DNA of 64,000 bases from an uncultured Pseudomonadota bacterium. Its GTDB lineage: Bacteria > Pseudomonadota > Alphaproteobacteria > RF32 > CAG-239. Location of the stretch: assembly GCA_949292375.1 (NCBI GenBank), contig CASEZG010000001.1, positions 141,252 through 205,251 of the forward strand, in the 5' to 3' direction. The notes under the pieces are model-generated. The model had not been told where the DNA came from and ran no database searches. It saw nothing but the letters and a program-made list of their open reading frames with translations. The translations under genes and the position numbers were made by a program. Shown piece after piece: positions 27,329 through 36,520 of the stretch (the first letter of the stretch is position 1; every line of letters starts with the position of its first letter).

Positions 27329-27416
27329 TTTTTGGTTGTTTTTATTTTAATAGACTTTAATATATCTAAATCAAAACCTATATAGTTTTTGTTACTACTA
27401 ATTGAAAGGGAATAAT

Positions 27417-27731
27417 ATGAAGCAAATTACAGACAGTCAGTTTGAATCAGAGGTTCTTAAATCTAAGGGTTTGGTTCTGGTTGACTTTTGGGCAGAATGG
27501 TGCGGTCCTTGTCGTCAGTTGGGGCCGGTTTTGGAAGAGGTTTCTAAGGAAATGGGCGACAAAGTTACCATTTGCAAGATGAATGTTGACGAATCTCCGA
27601 ATACGGCTGCTCAGTATGGAATCCGTAGTATTCCGACAATGTTCTTGTTTAAGGACGGTAAGCAAGTTGATGTTAAGGTTGGCTTGAACTCTCAAGCCTC
27701 TTTGGTTTCTTGGATTGAGTCCCACAGATAA
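27417..27731 (+). CDS. trxA: Thioredoxin
   Basis: A 104-aa thioredoxin with the redox motif WAEWCGPCR, the buried Asp region LVDFWAE and the cis-proline in IRSIPTMFLF. It reduces protein disulfides in the cytoplasm. ATG 27417 has AAAGGG just upstream; a TTG five codons earlier is less likely. It stands alone after addA with its own terminator. Confidence 0.96.
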   Translation: MKQITDSQFESEVLKSKGLVLVDFWAEWCGPCRQLGPVLEEVSKEMGDKVTICKMNVDESPNTAAQYGIRSIPTMFLFKDGKQVDVKVGLNSQASLVSWIESHR

Positions 27732-27741
27732 GATATTAGAG

Positions 27742-27769
27742 AAAGGGCAGATTAGTTTCTGCCTTTTTT
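27742..27769 (+). terminator. Terminator of trxA
   Basis: A 10-bp stem, AAAGGGCAGA (27742-27751) with TCTGCCTTTT (27758-27767), runs into a T-run. Confidence 0.85.
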
Positions 27770-27818
27770 ATGAACTTTTATACAATCAAAAGTTTATTTA
27801 TTAAAAATAACTATGAAA

Positions 27819-28137
27819 TAAGTTGCTTTAAATATATTTGTATATTATAGTTCTTTGTAACAAATGGTTGCAAAGCAACTTAAAGTGTGTTTATATTAGG
27901 AGTGTATGGAAGTTCAATGCAACTTTCAGTATTCTCAAAAGCGAGAATCGGAGCGGTAAGAGGCTTTTACAAGCAGCGGGCGGTATTGATGACGATTGTA
28001 TCGTGTCAATACCGTTACTGGTATGGACCGGTTGTTCTGCAAGTTATGTGGAAAATCGTGGTATCTCTGTAACGGAAGGTTTGCTTTCGTTTCAGAACTA
28101 TCGCTGCTTAGTACTCTTACATACTGCGATTTTCCAC
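27819..28137 (+). ncRNA. Candidate structured RNA between trxA and hemW
   Basis: No convincing gene fills this ~410-base gap. Instead there is a chain of stems: TAAGTTGCTTT with AAAGCAACTTA (27819/27872), AAGTT/AACTT (27910), ATTCTC/GAGAAT (27931), a 14-bp hairpin CGGTATTGA..TCAATACCG with an inner ACGAT/ATCGT (27981-28014), and a 17-bp stem GTGGAAAATCG-- with --CGATTTTCCAC (28048-28064 with 28121-28137) enclosing AACGGAAG/CTTTCGTT. The wobble pairs are G-U when read on the plus strand, which points to a plus-strand RNA. It matches no RNA I know (not tmRNA, RNase P, 6S or SRP by motifs). It ends 7 bases before the hemW stop. Confidence 0.4.
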
Positions 28138-28144
28138 CTCTTGA

Positions 28145-29629
28145 CTAGCAGCAGAGTTCTTCAATGATTTTGTTTAAAACCGCAAAGCCTTTTGATGTTG
28201 CTTTGAGGTTGTTTTTTGTTTCCGTTAAAAAGCCTTCAGAAATAAGATGTTGTAGATTTTTTGTGTTGATTGTTTCAGCAAAAGTTAAGCCGCAATTTTC
28301 AAAAAATCGTTGTTTGTTTATGCCCTGATTAAGCCGTAAACCCATAATGATTAATTCTTCAGCGCGTTCCTGTGCCGTGAGCTCTTCTATGTTTAAATGA
28401 TGCGTGGTGGCATAAATTTTGCCCTCAGACATAAATCTTCCGTGGGCGGATTTGCCAATGCCTATATAATCATCTCCTTCCCAATAAAGCAGATTATGTT
28501 TGCAAGGCAGTCCATAGTTTGAAACTTCGTATTGCGGATAGCCGTTGGTGTTAAGATAATCGTTGGTGAAGGCATACATCTGAACAGCAGCCTCATCTTC
28601 TAAGGCACGTACGCCTTTGGCCGCAAAAACCGTACCTTCTTCAATGGTTAATTGATATAGGGAAATGTGCTTAAAACCAAAATTTGTTGCTTGTTTCAGC
28701 TCTTGTTTCCATTCTTCCAAGCTTTGCTGTGGACGGGCATAAATCAAATCCATAGAATGATTGTCAAAGATATTTAAGACTTCATCTATGGCTTTTTGAG
28801 CTTGTTTGAGGTTATGTGTGCGGCCTAAGAATCGTAAGTCTTTGTCATTTAGAGCCTGAACGCCTAAAGATAACCGATTGATTCCGGCAGTTTTTAGCTC
28901 ATAAAACATATTTTCTCTGTCTGAGTTGGGGTTGGCTTCCAGACTAATCTCTATATCTGAACGAATCTGCCATTTTTTAGCAATGAAGTTGATGATTTTT
29001 TCTATGTTTTGCGGCTTAATCAGCGATGGTGTACCGCCGCCGAAAAAAATACTACTGACAGTTTTATCTTGTGTGAACCGATGATAATATTCTAAGTCTT
29101 GCAAATAGCCGTCTATTATTTCTTCTTGTGCTACATCCTTTTTGACTTCCTTATAAAAGTCGCAATAAGGGCAACGAGATAGGCAAAACGGCCAGTGGAT
29201 ATAAACTCCGAAAGGTTTTAAAACTCGTCTGGTGGGCAACTGCTTGGGCAATCCGGTGCTCACATCCTCATGTACATTAGAGTACATTCCGGTGTTGCGC
29301 TCCGTGTCGTCCGGCGCATTTCCCTCACCAGCCGAGTTTTGGAAAGTGGAGGCGGGTAGCTGCTTGGGCAATCCGGTGCTTTTATTCTCATGTACATTAG
29401 AGTACATTCCGGTGTTGTGCTCCGTGTCGTCCGGCGCATTTCCCTCACCAGCCGAGTTTTGGAAAGTGGAGGCGGGTAACTGCTTGGGCAATCCGGTGCT
29501 TTTATTCTCATGTACATTAGAGTACATTCCGGTGTTGCGCTCCGTGTCGTCCGGCGCATTTCCCTCACCAGCCGAGTTTTGGAAAGCGGAGGCGGGTAAC
29601 TGCTTGGGCAATCCGGCATTCATATCCAC
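28145..29629 (-). CDS. hemW: Radical SAM protein HemW (HemN-like), with N-terminal repeat insertion
   Basis: HemW is a radical-SAM heme chaperone related to coproporphyrinogen dehydrogenase. From about residue 137 the protein is normal: FGVYIHWPFC, the CLSRCPYC cluster motif (CxxxCxxC), FFGGGTPSL, LEANPNS, LSLGVQALND, SMDLIYARPQQ and a C-terminal HemN domain. HemW is usually near 380 aa; this frame has 494 because three 40-residue repeats (each containing TERNTGMYSNVHE or TEHNTGMYSNVHE) sit between GLPKQLP and TRRVLKPFG. The repeats are open in this frame. Translation could begin at ATG 29629, 9 bases after hslU, or at a Met within a repeat. The gene order hslV-hslU-hemW suggests one operon. 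Confidence 0.85.
   Translation of the reverse strand: MDMNAGLPKQLPASAFQNSAGEGNAPDDTERNTGMYSNVHENKSTGLPKQLPASTFQNSAGEGNAPDDTEHNTGMYSNVHENKSTGLPKQLPASTFQNSAGEGNAPDDTERNTGMYSNVHEDVSTGLPKQLPTRRVLKPFGVYIHWPFCLSRCPYCDFYKEVKKDVAQEEIIDGYLQDLEYYHRFTQDKTVSSIFFGGGTPSLIKPQNIEKIINFIAKKWQIRSDIEISLEANPNSDRENMFYELKTAGINRLSLGVQALNDKDLRFLGRTHNLKQAQKAIDEVLNIFDNHSMDLIYARPQQSLEEWKQELKQATNFGFKHISLYQLTIEEGTVFAAKGVRALEDEAAVQMYAFTNDYLNTNGYPQYEVSNYGLPCKHNLLYWEGDDYIGIGKSAHGRFMSEGKIYATTHHLNIEELTAQERAEELIIMGLRLNQGINKQRFFENCGLTFAETINTKNLQHLISEGFLTETKNNLKATSKGFAVLNKIIEELCC
29234..29615. repeat. Tandem array of three 120-bp palindromic units in hemW
   Basis: Three nearly identical 120-bp units start at 29234, 29354 and 29474, with a fourth partial start at 29594 (GGGTAACTGCTTGGGCAATC). 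Each has a CTCATGTAC-ATTAGA-GTACATTCC centre, at about 29278, 29398 and 29518. The inverted arm CACCAGCCGAGTTTT at the end of each unit complements AAAACTCGTCTGGTG at 29220-29234 in hemW. Each unit is a multiple of three and stop-free in the hemW frame. Units differ at only a few positions, so the amplification is recent or maintained. Confidence 0.9.
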
Positions 29630-29638
29630 GACCTATGT

Positions 29639-30949
29639 TTATAAAATGAACTTGGATAAATCAGAGGCTTCGGTATATTTTGCCAGTTTTTCCTCAACCA
29701 TCTGCGCGGTTATTACTTCTTTTTCACCACTGCGGTCAGATGCCGTATAACTGATATCTTCCAGCAAAATTTCCAGAACCGTATGTAATCTTCTTGCTCC
29801 GATGTTTTCGACATTTTCATTGATGGCAACGGCAATGTCTGCAATTTTATCAATAGCTTCTTTTTCAAATTCTAAATCAAAATTTTCGGTCTTCATCAAG
29901 GCGACATATTGTTCTATCAAATTTGCTTCCGGCTCGGTTAAGATACGTACAAAGTCCTCATGTGTTAAGGCTTTTAGTTCAACACGTATCGGCAAGCGTC
30001 CTTGAAGTTCCGGCAATAAATCTGAAGGTTTGGAAAGATGAAATGCACCGGAGCAGATAAACAAGATATGGTCAGTTTTAACCATACCGTATTTAGTGCT
30101 TACGGTTGTTCCCTCAATCAGCGGCAAGAGGTCTCTTTGGACGCCTTCGCGTGAAACATCGCTGCCACGGCGGTCATCTTTGCCGGCAATCTTATCTATC
30201 TCATCAATAAAGACTATGCCATCATTTTCTACGGTTTTGATGGCTGTTTGAATAATAGTATCATTATCCAAAAGTTTGTCACATTCTTCTTCCATCAAAA
30301 CTTTGTAGGCATCGCCAACCGTCATCTTACGTGTTTTATATTTGTCGCCGAATGGTTTGCCTAATAAATCTCCTAAATTTAGCATTCCCATTTGTGCGCC
30401 GGGCATTCCCGGAATATCTATGGTCGGCATAGAGGGGTTGCTGTTATCGATAACCGCAATTTCAATTTCTCGGTCATTGAGCTGATTTTCTCTTAAGAGT
30501 TTGCGGAACTTTTCTTTAGTTTCTTCTCTTGCCGATGCTCCGACCAAGGCCTCCAAAACTCTTTCTTCTGCGCCGATTTCGGCTTTGGCGGCAACACTTT
30601 TGCGCAAGTCTTTTTTGGTGGAAGCAATGGCGATTTCTACCAAATCGCGGATGATGGATTCAACATCTCGTCCAACATAGCCGATTTCGGTGAATTTTGT
30701 GGCCTCTACTTTGATAAAAGGTGCTTTTGCCAGTTTTGCCAATCGGCGAGAGATTTCGGTCTTGCCGACACCCGTTGGTCCGACCATTAAGATATTTTTG
30801 GGTACAATCTCTTCGCGCAAATGTTCGGAAACCTGCATTCTTCTCCAACGATTTCTCAAAGCAATTGCAACGGCTTTTTTGGCTTCGTTTTGACCGACAA
30901 TAAAACGGTCCAGTTCTGATACAATCTCTCTTGGGCTGAAATTGGCCAT
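29639..30949 (-). CDS. hslU: HslU ATPase of the HslUV protease (ClpY)
   Basis: HslU is the AAA+ unfoldase that feeds substrates to the HslV peptidase. The 436-aa protein begins [20 protein letters not shown], has Walker [10 protein letters not shown], the [14 protein letters not shown] pore-loop region, the inserted I domain (about residues 110-240), Walker [12 protein letters not shown] and the C-terminal sensor [10 protein letters not shown]. The C-terminus ends SDLSKFIL, as expected for docking into HslV. It starts one base after the hslV stop. Confidence 0.96.
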   Translation of the reverse strand: MANFSPREIVSELDRFIVGQNEAKKAVAIALRNRWRRMQVSEHLREEIVPKNILMVGPTGVGKTEISRRLAKLAKAPFIKVEATKFTEIGYVGRDVESIIRDLVEIAIASTKKDLRKSVAAKAEIGAEERVLEALVGASAREETKEKFRKLLRENQLNDREIEIAVIDNSNPSMPTIDIPGMPGAQMGMLNLGDLLGKPFGDKYKTRKMTVGDAYKVLMEEECDKLLDNDTIIQTAIKTVENDGIVFIDEIDKIAGKDDRRGSDVSREGVQRDLLPLIEGTTVSTKYGMVKTDHILFICSGAFHLSKPSDLLPELQGRLPIRVELKALTHEDFVRILTEPEANLIEQYVALMKTENFDLEFEKEAIDKIADIAVAINENVENIGARRLHTVLEILLEDISYTASDRSGEKEVITAQMVEEKLAKYTEASDLSKFIL

Positions 30950-30950
30950 T

Positions 30951-31475
30951 TTAATCTACCTTTTCAATAATTACGTTGTGGTTGGTGTATACGTCAATGT
31001 CGCCGGCAATCTTCATTGCTTTATGGGCGATATCTTCCAGACTTAATCCGTTAATGTCATATAGGGCCTTGGCTGCGGCCATGGCATAGTTGCCGCCTGA
31101 CCCGATGCCGATTATTCCGTCGTCAGGTTCCATTACTTCGCCCGTGCCGGAGATGACCAGTGAAACATCTTTGTCTGCAACAATCATAAAGGCTTGGAGT
31201 TGTCTTAAATATTTATCCATCCTCCAGTCTTTAGCCAGCTCGACAGCTGCTCGTTTGAGTTGGTTGGCATGCTTTTCAAGTTTGCTTTCCAATCTTTCTA
31301 TCAGGGTTATGCCATCTGCGGCGGCTCCGGCAAATCCGGCAATGATATTGCCGTTGCCGATGCGGCGGACTTTTACGGATTTTGACTTGAAAATGACGGC
31401 TTCTCCTAATGTGGCTTGTCCGTCTCCGGCCATGACAACTTCGTTGCCTTTGCGAATGCATAAAATTGTGGTCAT
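30951..31475 (-). CDS. hslV: HslV peptidase subunit of the HslUV protease (ClpQ)
   Basis: A 174-aa proteasome-like Ntn hydrolase. After removal of Met1, Thr2 (MTTIL) is the nucleophile. Seen: [43 protein letters not shown] helix and [16 protein letters not shown]. Residues 18-30 differ slightly from the common VTLGNTVMK form but the active-site residues are kept. It forms an operon with hslU. Confidence 0.95.
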   Translation of the reverse strand: MTTILCIRKGNEVVMAGDGQATLGEAVIFKSKSVKVRRIGNGNIIAGFAGAAADGITLIERLESKLEKHANQLKRAAVELAKDWRMDKYLRQLQAFMIVADKDVSLVISGTGEVMEPDDGIIGIGSGGNYAMAAAKALYDINGLSLEDIAHKAMKIAGDIDVYTNHNVIIEKVD

Positions 31476-31545
31476 AGTATTATATCCTATCTTTAAGTTT
31501 GCTTTTCTTTATGTAGGGTGCTTAAAATGATTTTGCAACAATTTA

Positions 31546-31573
31546 GAGTAAAAACCCCGCAAAATAGCGGGGC
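31546..31573 (-). terminator. Terminator of the 31581-33836 gene
   Basis: On the minus strand CCCCGC (31555-31560) and GCGGGG (31567-31572) pair and are followed by a T-rich stretch, 8 bases after the stop codon. Confidence 0.75.
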
Positions 31574-31580
31574 TTTTGTT

Positions 31581-33836
31581 TTATTTGCGGTCTTTGGCAT
31601 CCATAACAGCCGGATCTTTCGGTCCGCTGTTTTTCAGAATAGCCTCTGTCAGCGGTTTGTATTTTTGCCATGGGCTTTTTTCCGTGAAGGCTTTGCCGCA
31701 GATGGATAAACCAACAGAGCGTAAAGCCGTTTCGGTCGGGATAAATAAGTCCGGACTATCATCGGTCTTTTTACCCTGTGTTGCAAAGCCGTTGATGGTT
31801 CCGTGCTCATCAATCAAAGCTCCGCCGATGGTTACGGTTTGAACAAAGGTATCAATGATAATCTCTGCACCTTTTTCTTCCGAGTAGCGATAGCCGCTGA
31901 CCGTTCCGGCGTTGTCTAAATAGCCTTCGCCGTTTTCAAAGCTGCCTTCAATGTCTAACAATCCCAGAGCCAAGAAACCGCTCTTGCCGACGTCAGGCAA
32001 ATCAAGGTTGAGAGAAAGCGGGGTATATTTGGTCTTTTCATCCAAGACTAACAGAGCCGTGTTTTTGCTTGGGTTGATGCGGAAGGCCGTTGCTTTCAGT
32101 TTGCCACCGTTGATTGTTTCAAGATTATATCTGTTGTTGTCCTTAACAATGAGGTCAGCTGAGGTCAAAACAAATTGTTCGGAAACAATCAAACCTGCGC
32201 CTTTTTTGCCGTTGGCATTGGTGACGCTGACAACAGAAGCTCTGACTTTATACAGATTTTCCGGCGTTAGTTTTTCGTAAGGTTCTCTGTCAATGATGCA
32301 AAGCGAGTTTCCGCTGGCAAAGAAGGCCTCTTCAGCGGCTTCTCTTTTATCTGAGTCTATGTCAATCCAGGAATCGTCAACGATAGCCACGGTGTTGCTT
32401 TCTTCTGCGGAATGTTCTGTTATGCCTGAGGCTTCAACAATATCAATTTGTTTCTCTTCAATGCTTTCTTCTGCCGGAGGCATGATGAGAGTTTGTGTTC
32501 CGATTTCCGGCAGCATTTTGGTTTCTCCGCCATTGGAGATAACGCCGGAATCTTCAATGATTTCGGTTACGGGTTCTTCCACAACATCTACGGTATCCAA
32601 CATTACAATGTCAGTCGGAACTTCAGTTATAGTCTGGATTTCATCATAAACCTGAACGGAATCGTCAGCGGGGATTTCCAGAACTTCTTGAACAACGGGA
32701 ACCATTTGGCACATTTGTATGGGTTGACCGTTTTCATCAAATTGTCCGGGGATCATGGAGCAAATATTGTAATTTTCCTCCATCGGAACGGCGGCTTGTT
32801 CGGTTAATTCCTGCAAAGTGTTAAACTCGGAGGCTTCCGCTTTCTTTATTTCTGGCTCAAATTTACATTTAATCGGGTCAGCAATTCTTTCCGCTTCTAT
32901 CAGAGCCAGACGTTCCGCTTCGTGTTCGTCAGGGTGGACACGCGTTGCCAATTGCTTTTCAAATCCGGGGAGATTACGCAAGTTTGATACGGCATCGGCA
33001 AAAGCTTTTTCAACCAAACGTATTTCGGCGTTATATTCTCCTTCGTTGACTTCACCATAGCCTGTTGATGTCCCTTTCCAATAGACATTGGTTTTGGTTA
33101 TGTCCATTAATCTCCAAGTAACGGTCATTTCCGAAGAACCCGTGCGGCGGTCTTCTTTTTGAGAATCGTCCCAGTCATATTCATCGCAAAGATTCATATA
33201 ATAATCGGTTATTTCGGCGGTTAAAATATATTCCGGCAGAGGAGAGGGGTTGGTTTCAAGACACAAGCTTGAGGGCATTTTAACAATCGGATAGCAGTTG
33301 CCGACAATCTGGTTGAATATGGGAATAAACTGCATATCTTTTTGCATAATGCGACCTTGATTCAAGATGGCGTCTTTTTCAAAACGACGGCAACCGAAAA
33401 TGCGAAAACGATATTGTCCGAGCTTGGTCGAATAAGGGGCATATTTTTTGCCTTTTTTGATGCGGAAGTCTACATATTCAAGGCTAATCGGAGCAAAATT
33501 TTTGCAGTCTCGGTAAACAGATTTATAGATTTCGTCATCGTAGGCTACTTCATAATTTTTTACATTCGGCTTTTTTTGTTCGCAGTTGACGCATTTTGTG
33601 GTCGGACAACTGACGCAACTTCCTCCCGGAAAAATGCTGCCGTCTTTGTCTTTGGGGTTGCAAGAGGTGCATTCTCCGCCGGGGAAAATACTGCCGTCTT
33701 TTGATGAATTTGCTTCTTCAGGCTTGAAAAAACTTCTGACATTGGCTGATGCCATATTTTCGTTGCTTATGGCAAAGATGCCACATCCTAATGCGGCTAA
33801 AAAGAAAAATGATTTAACAGCCTGTTGAATTTTCAT
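31581..33836 (-). CDS. Secreted protein with cysteine-repeat N-terminus and degenerate trypsin-like domain
   Basis: A 751-aa exported protein: signal peptide at residues 1-30 (MKIQQAVKSFFFLAALGCGI), then two copies of KDGSIFPGG-C-SC and a CVNC, giving a cysteine-rich segment near residues 45-90. Residues 95-310 form an uncharacterised domain resembling secreted lipoprotein modules (EYILTAEITDYYMNLCDEYD). Residues 350-510 are acidic and low complexity. The last ~210 residues look like a trypsin-fold protease (GLIVSEQFVLTSADLIV, GGALIDEHGTINGFA), but the catalytic His position is Asp and the GNSGG serine motif is TIGGA, so it is probably inactive. Function unknown; likely periplasmic or surface. 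Confidence 0.7.
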   Translation of the reverse strand: MKIQQAVKSFFFLAALGCGIFAISNENMASANVRSFFKPEEANSSKDGSIFPGGECTSCNPKDKDGSIFPGGSCVSCPTTKCVNCEQKKPNVKNYEVAYDDEIYKSVYRDCKNFAPISLEYVDFRIKKGKKYAPYSTKLGQYRFRIFGCRRFEKDAILNQGRIMQKDMQFIPIFNQIVGNCYPIVKMPSSLCLETNPSPLPEYILTAEITDYYMNLCDEYDWDDSQKEDRRTGSSEMTVTWRLMDITKTNVYWKGTSTGYGEVNEGEYNAEIRLVEKAFADAVSNLRNLPGFEKQLATRVHPDEHEAERLALIEAERIADPIKCKFEPEIKKAEASEFNTLQELTEQAAVPMEENYNICSMIPGQFDENGQPIQMCQMVPVVQEVLEIPADDSVQVYDEIQTITEVPTDIVMLDTVDVVEEPVTEIIEDSGVISNGGETKMLPEIGTQTLIMPPAEESIEEKQIDIVEASGITEHSAEESNTVAIVDDSWIDIDSDKREAAEEAFFASGNSLCIIDREPYEKLTPENLYKVRASVVSVTNANGKKGAGLIVSEQFVLTSADLIVKDNNRYNLETINGGKLKATAFRINPSKNTALLVLDEKTKYTPLSLNLDLPDVGKSGFLALGLLDIEGSFENGEGYLDNAGTVSGYRYSEEKGAEIIIDTFVQTVTIGGALIDEHGTINGFATQGKKTDDSPDLFIPTETALRSVGLSICGKAFTEKSPWQKYKPLTEAILKNSGPKDPAVMDAKDRK

Positions 33837-33848
33837 TATTTTTATCTC

Positions 33849-35372
33849 CTAAACTTGGCGACCGGGAATGCGGCTACGCAAGGCTAAAGCTTCAGCTATA
33901 TGCATCTTAAGAACTTTCGGCATATTTTGCAAGTCTGCAATTGTTCTTGCTAACCGCAAAGTGCGATGATATGCCCGTGCCGAAAGTTTGGCTTTTTCGG
34001 CAAAGCTTATTAATAGGGTTGAAGCATCGTTATCCAAGGCGGCAACTTCTTCCAGCATATCTCCTTTGAGTTGCGCATTGGCGGTGAGTTCGGGGTGACC
34101 GAGTTGTCTGAATCTTTCTGCTTGGATTTTACGCGCTTTAATGACTCTTTCTCGGATGATTTCTGAGCTTTCGCCTTTTTTGACATCATTCATTTCCCAC
34201 GGACTGACGGCAGGAACCTCGATATGGATGTCTATGCGGTCTAGGAGAGGACCGGAGATTTTGGCTTGGTATTCTTCAGCGCATTTGGGTGCGCGACTGC
34301 AGGCCAGTGCCGGATTTCCCAGATGTCCGCAGCGGCAGGGGTTCATTGCCGCAATGAGTTGGAAACGCGCAGGATATATTGTATGTGCGTTGACTCTTGA
34401 GATGGATACATAACCGTTTTCGAGAGGTTGACGCAGGGCTTCCAGAGCCGAGCGGCTAAACTCGGGTAGCTCGTCTAAGAACAAAACGCCGTTATGCGCC
34501 AGAGAAATTTCTCCCGGTTGTGCTTTGCGTCCGCCTCCGACCAAAGCAGGTGTCGAGGCCGAGTGGTGGGGGTCGCGGAAAGGTCTTTCAAAACAGATTT
34601 TGCTGTCTTTGAGTTCTCCGGCAACAGAATGTATGATGCTGGTTTCAAGAGCTTCTGCCGGAGTCAGCGGCGGGAGAATCGTCGGCAAGCGGGCAGCTAA
34701 CATAGATTTTCCGGCTCCGGGAGGGCCTATCATTAATAAATTATGTGCGCCGGCGGCAGCAATTTCTAAGGCTTTTTTGGCGGATTCCTGACCTTTAACA
34801 TCGCTCATATCCAGAGGAGATTTTGTGTCCGATGCTTTAAGAGCCGCCGGAAAAGGAATGAGTTGCGTGCCTTTGAAATGATTGATGAGCGAAAGCAGAT
34901 TTTCCGGTGCGATGATGTCTTTTAAGCCTGACCAAACAGCCTCAGAGCCATTAGCTGCCGGACAGATTAAACCTTTTTCAGTACGATTGGCTTTAATGGC
35001 AGCAGGTAAAATGCCGTTGACGGAGATTAGGCTTCCGTCTAAACCAAGTTCGCCAAGCGCAATATAGTTTGCAAGTTCTTCTTGCGGAACAATGCTCATG
35101 GCGGCCAGAAGCCCCAGAGCAACGGGTAAATCAAAGTGTGAGCCCTCTTTGAGTAAATCAGCCGGAGCCAAGTTTATGGTGATGCGTTTGGCGGGCAGGC
35201 TTAAACCAAGTGATTGGAGTGCGGCGCGAACACGTTCTTTACTTTCGGCTACGGCTTTGTCGGGTAAGCCAACAATCGTAAAAGCGGGTAAACCTGAGGA
35301 GATTTGCACTTGCAAATCGACATCCAGAATGTCTAAACCATTAAAAGCAACCGTATTGACCCGAGATAACAT
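33849..35372 (-). CDS. comM: ComM/YifB family Mg-chelatase-like ATPase
   Basis: A 507-aa AAA+ protein. In Vibrio and other bacteria ComM is a hexameric helicase that promotes branch migration during natural transformation. Seen: the N-terminal Lon-like fold (AFTIVGLPDKAVAESKERVR), Walker A GPPGAGKSMLAARLP, the Walker B FLDELPEF, the CRCGHLGNP zinc-like motif and the C-terminal SARAYHRTLRLARTIADL. Full length. It sits 12 bases upstream of the secreted protein gene on the same strand. Its presence does not by itself show competence. Confidence 0.9.
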   Translation of the reverse strand: MLSRVNTVAFNGLDILDVDLQVQISSGLPAFTIVGLPDKAVAESKERVRAALQSLGLSLPAKRITINLAPADLLKEGSHFDLPVALGLLAAMSIVPQEELANYIALGELGLDGSLISVNGILPAAIKANRTEKGLICPAANGSEAVWSGLKDIIAPENLLSLINHFKGTQLIPFPAALKASDTKSPLDMSDVKGQESAKKALEIAAAGAHNLLMIGPPGAGKSMLAARLPTILPPLTPAEALETSIIHSVAGELKDSKICFERPFRDPHHSASTPALVGGGRKAQPGEISLAHNGVLFLDELPEFSRSALEALRQPLENGYVSISRVNAHTIYPARFQLIAAMNPCRCGHLGNPALACSRAPKCAEEYQAKISGPLLDRIDIHIEVPAVSPWEMNDVKKGESSEIIRERVIKARKIQAERFRQLGHPELTANAQLKGDMLEEVAALDNDASTLLISFAEKAKLSARAYHRTLRLARTIADLQNMPKVLKMHIAEALALRSRIPGRQV

Positions 35373-35378
35373 GGCTTT

Positions 35379-35714
35379 TTACCATCGGGGTGTTCTTTCC
35401 CCATTACGCCAACGCCGTGTGGGAAAAGTTTCTTTGGTTAAGCGGTCGTATTTTGCAACCTTGTAGGGAATGTCGCGCAGGCGAACATAGTTTCGTTCTT
35501 CAAAATAGGTTGCGCAAGTTTCTGCCGAGGCATGTTTACTATCTCTGCAAATGATGATTATTCTGGTTTTGAGATGTTGCAATTTTATCTCTTCTCCCAT
35601 AGATAAAAAGGTTTCATTGGAGAGAGAGGCATTATTGCGTGGTTCGGCAGTGTTTGAGCAACTACCTAAAATGACAGCAAAAAGTAAGGTTTTTAGTATG
35701 TTTTTGTTCCACAT
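35379..35714 (-). CDS. Small lipoprotein of unknown function
   Basis: The 111-aa product from ATG 35714 has a basic start (MWNKNILK), a hydrophobic stretch and a lipobox ILGSC near residue 19, so it should be lipidated and anchored to a membrane. The mature part is basic and has three more cysteines. No family recognised. It lies 6 bases upstream of comM on the same strand. Eight in-frame codons upstream are not needed and would spoil the signal peptide. Confidence 0.65.
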   Translation of the reverse strand: MWNKNILKTLLFAVILGSCSNTAEPRNNASLSNETFLSMGEEIKLQHLKTRIIIICRDSKHASAETCATYFEERNYVRLRDIPYKVAKYDRLTKETFPTRRWRNGERTPRW

Positions 35715-35890
35715 GTGAGTTCTATCCTCGGCTTGCAAGTGCTTTATTGTAGGCCGAAAAAGGTTAAAATTAGGTTATCGGCACATAAAATGCTTGCAAA
35801 ATTAAAGTTTTAGAGTATATTCGCAATCGTCCCTTGCCGCAGGAGTCCGAATTATAATAAAGACAAAAGCTTGCGGCTATACAAGAACCC

Positions 35891-35906
35891 GGCTCTTTAT
35901 TGAGCC
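35891..35906 (+). promoter_or_regulatory. Leader hairpin before rpsF
   Basis: GGCTC-TTTATT-GAGCC forms a short hairpin about 33 bases before the rpsF start, in a ~120-base leader that also contains a CTTGCGGCTATACAAG segment. rpsF operons of several phyla are autoregulated by S6:S18 binding to leader RNA; whether this leader has that motif cannot be settled by eye. Confidence 0.3.
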
Positions 35907-35938
35907 ATTTGTTGAGAATCCATAAGGAGATATTTTAG

Positions 35939-36271
35939 ATGTCTAATTACGAAAGCGTGCTGATTGCACGTCAAGACCTCGGTACTTCTCAAGTTAACAA
36001 CATTGTTTCTGAATTGAGCGATGTTATTAAGAAAGAAGGCGGTGAGGTTGTTAAAGTTGATAACTGGGGTTTGAAGAACCTGGCTTATCGTATTAAGAAA
36101 AACCGCAAAGGCCACTATGTTTTGATGAATATCTCTGCTCCGGCTAACGCTATTGCAGAATTTGAAAGAATCATGAGATTCAACGAAGATATCATCCGCT
36201 ACATGACTGTTAAGGTTGAAGAATTTAATGACCTTTCTTCTTCCGAAGACAGAGAAACTGTAGAAGAATAG
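35939..36271 (+). CDS. rpsF: 30S ribosomal protein bS6
   Basis: A 110-aa bS6 with the typical start [20 protein letters not shown], the [20 protein letters not shown] core that contacts bS18, and an acidic tail (EDRETVEE). AAGGAG precedes the start. First gene of the rpsF-rpsR-rplI operon. Confidence 0.97.
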   Translation: MSNYESVLIARQDLGTSQVNNIVSELSDVIKKEGGEVVKVDNWGLKNLAYRIKKNRKGHYVLMNISAPANAIAEFERIMRFNEDIIRYMTVKVEEFNDLSSSEDRETVEE

Positions 36272-36281
36272 GAGAAATATA

Positions 36282-36509
36282 ATGGCTAAACAAGTATTTT
36301 TCAGAAGAAAGAAAGCATGTCCGTTTTCCGGTGAAGACGGCTTGAAGATTGACTATAAGGATGTTAAATTGCTCTCCCGTTATATTTCGGAAAAAGGCAA
36401 GATTATTCCTAGCCGTATTACGGCCGTTTCAGCTAAAAAACAAAGAGAACTGGCCCGCGCTATCAAACGCGCACGCTATTTGGCTCTGCTTCCCTATGTT
36501 GCGGCTTAA
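36282..36509 (+). CDS. rpsR: 30S ribosomal protein bS18
   Basis: A 75-aa bS18: basic N-terminus ([12 protein letters not shown]), [18 protein letters not shown] and the conserved C-terminal [20 protein letters not shown]. It binds bS6 and 16S rRNA in the platform. Placed 10 bases after rpsF with its own GGAG. Confidence 0.97.
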   Translation: MAKQVFFRRKKACPFSGEDGLKIDYKDVKLLSRYISEKGKIIPSRITAVSAKKQRELARAIKRARYLALLPYVAA

Positions 36510-36520
36510 GGAGAAATACG

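Noticed and set aside
27838..28167. 109-residue reading frame between trxA and hemW
   Set aside because: It has no ribosome binding site, no recognisable motif, runs into the hemW end, and is made up largely of inverted repeats, which fits a structured element better than a protein.
29234..29615. CRISPR-like array
   Set aside because: The units are continuous 120-bp repeats without unique spacers, and are palindromic and coding.
29232..29750. Antisense reading frame over the hemW repeat array
   Set aside because: The 120-bp period keeps several frames open on both strands; the sense frame joins the conserved hemW core, the antisense one does not join anything.
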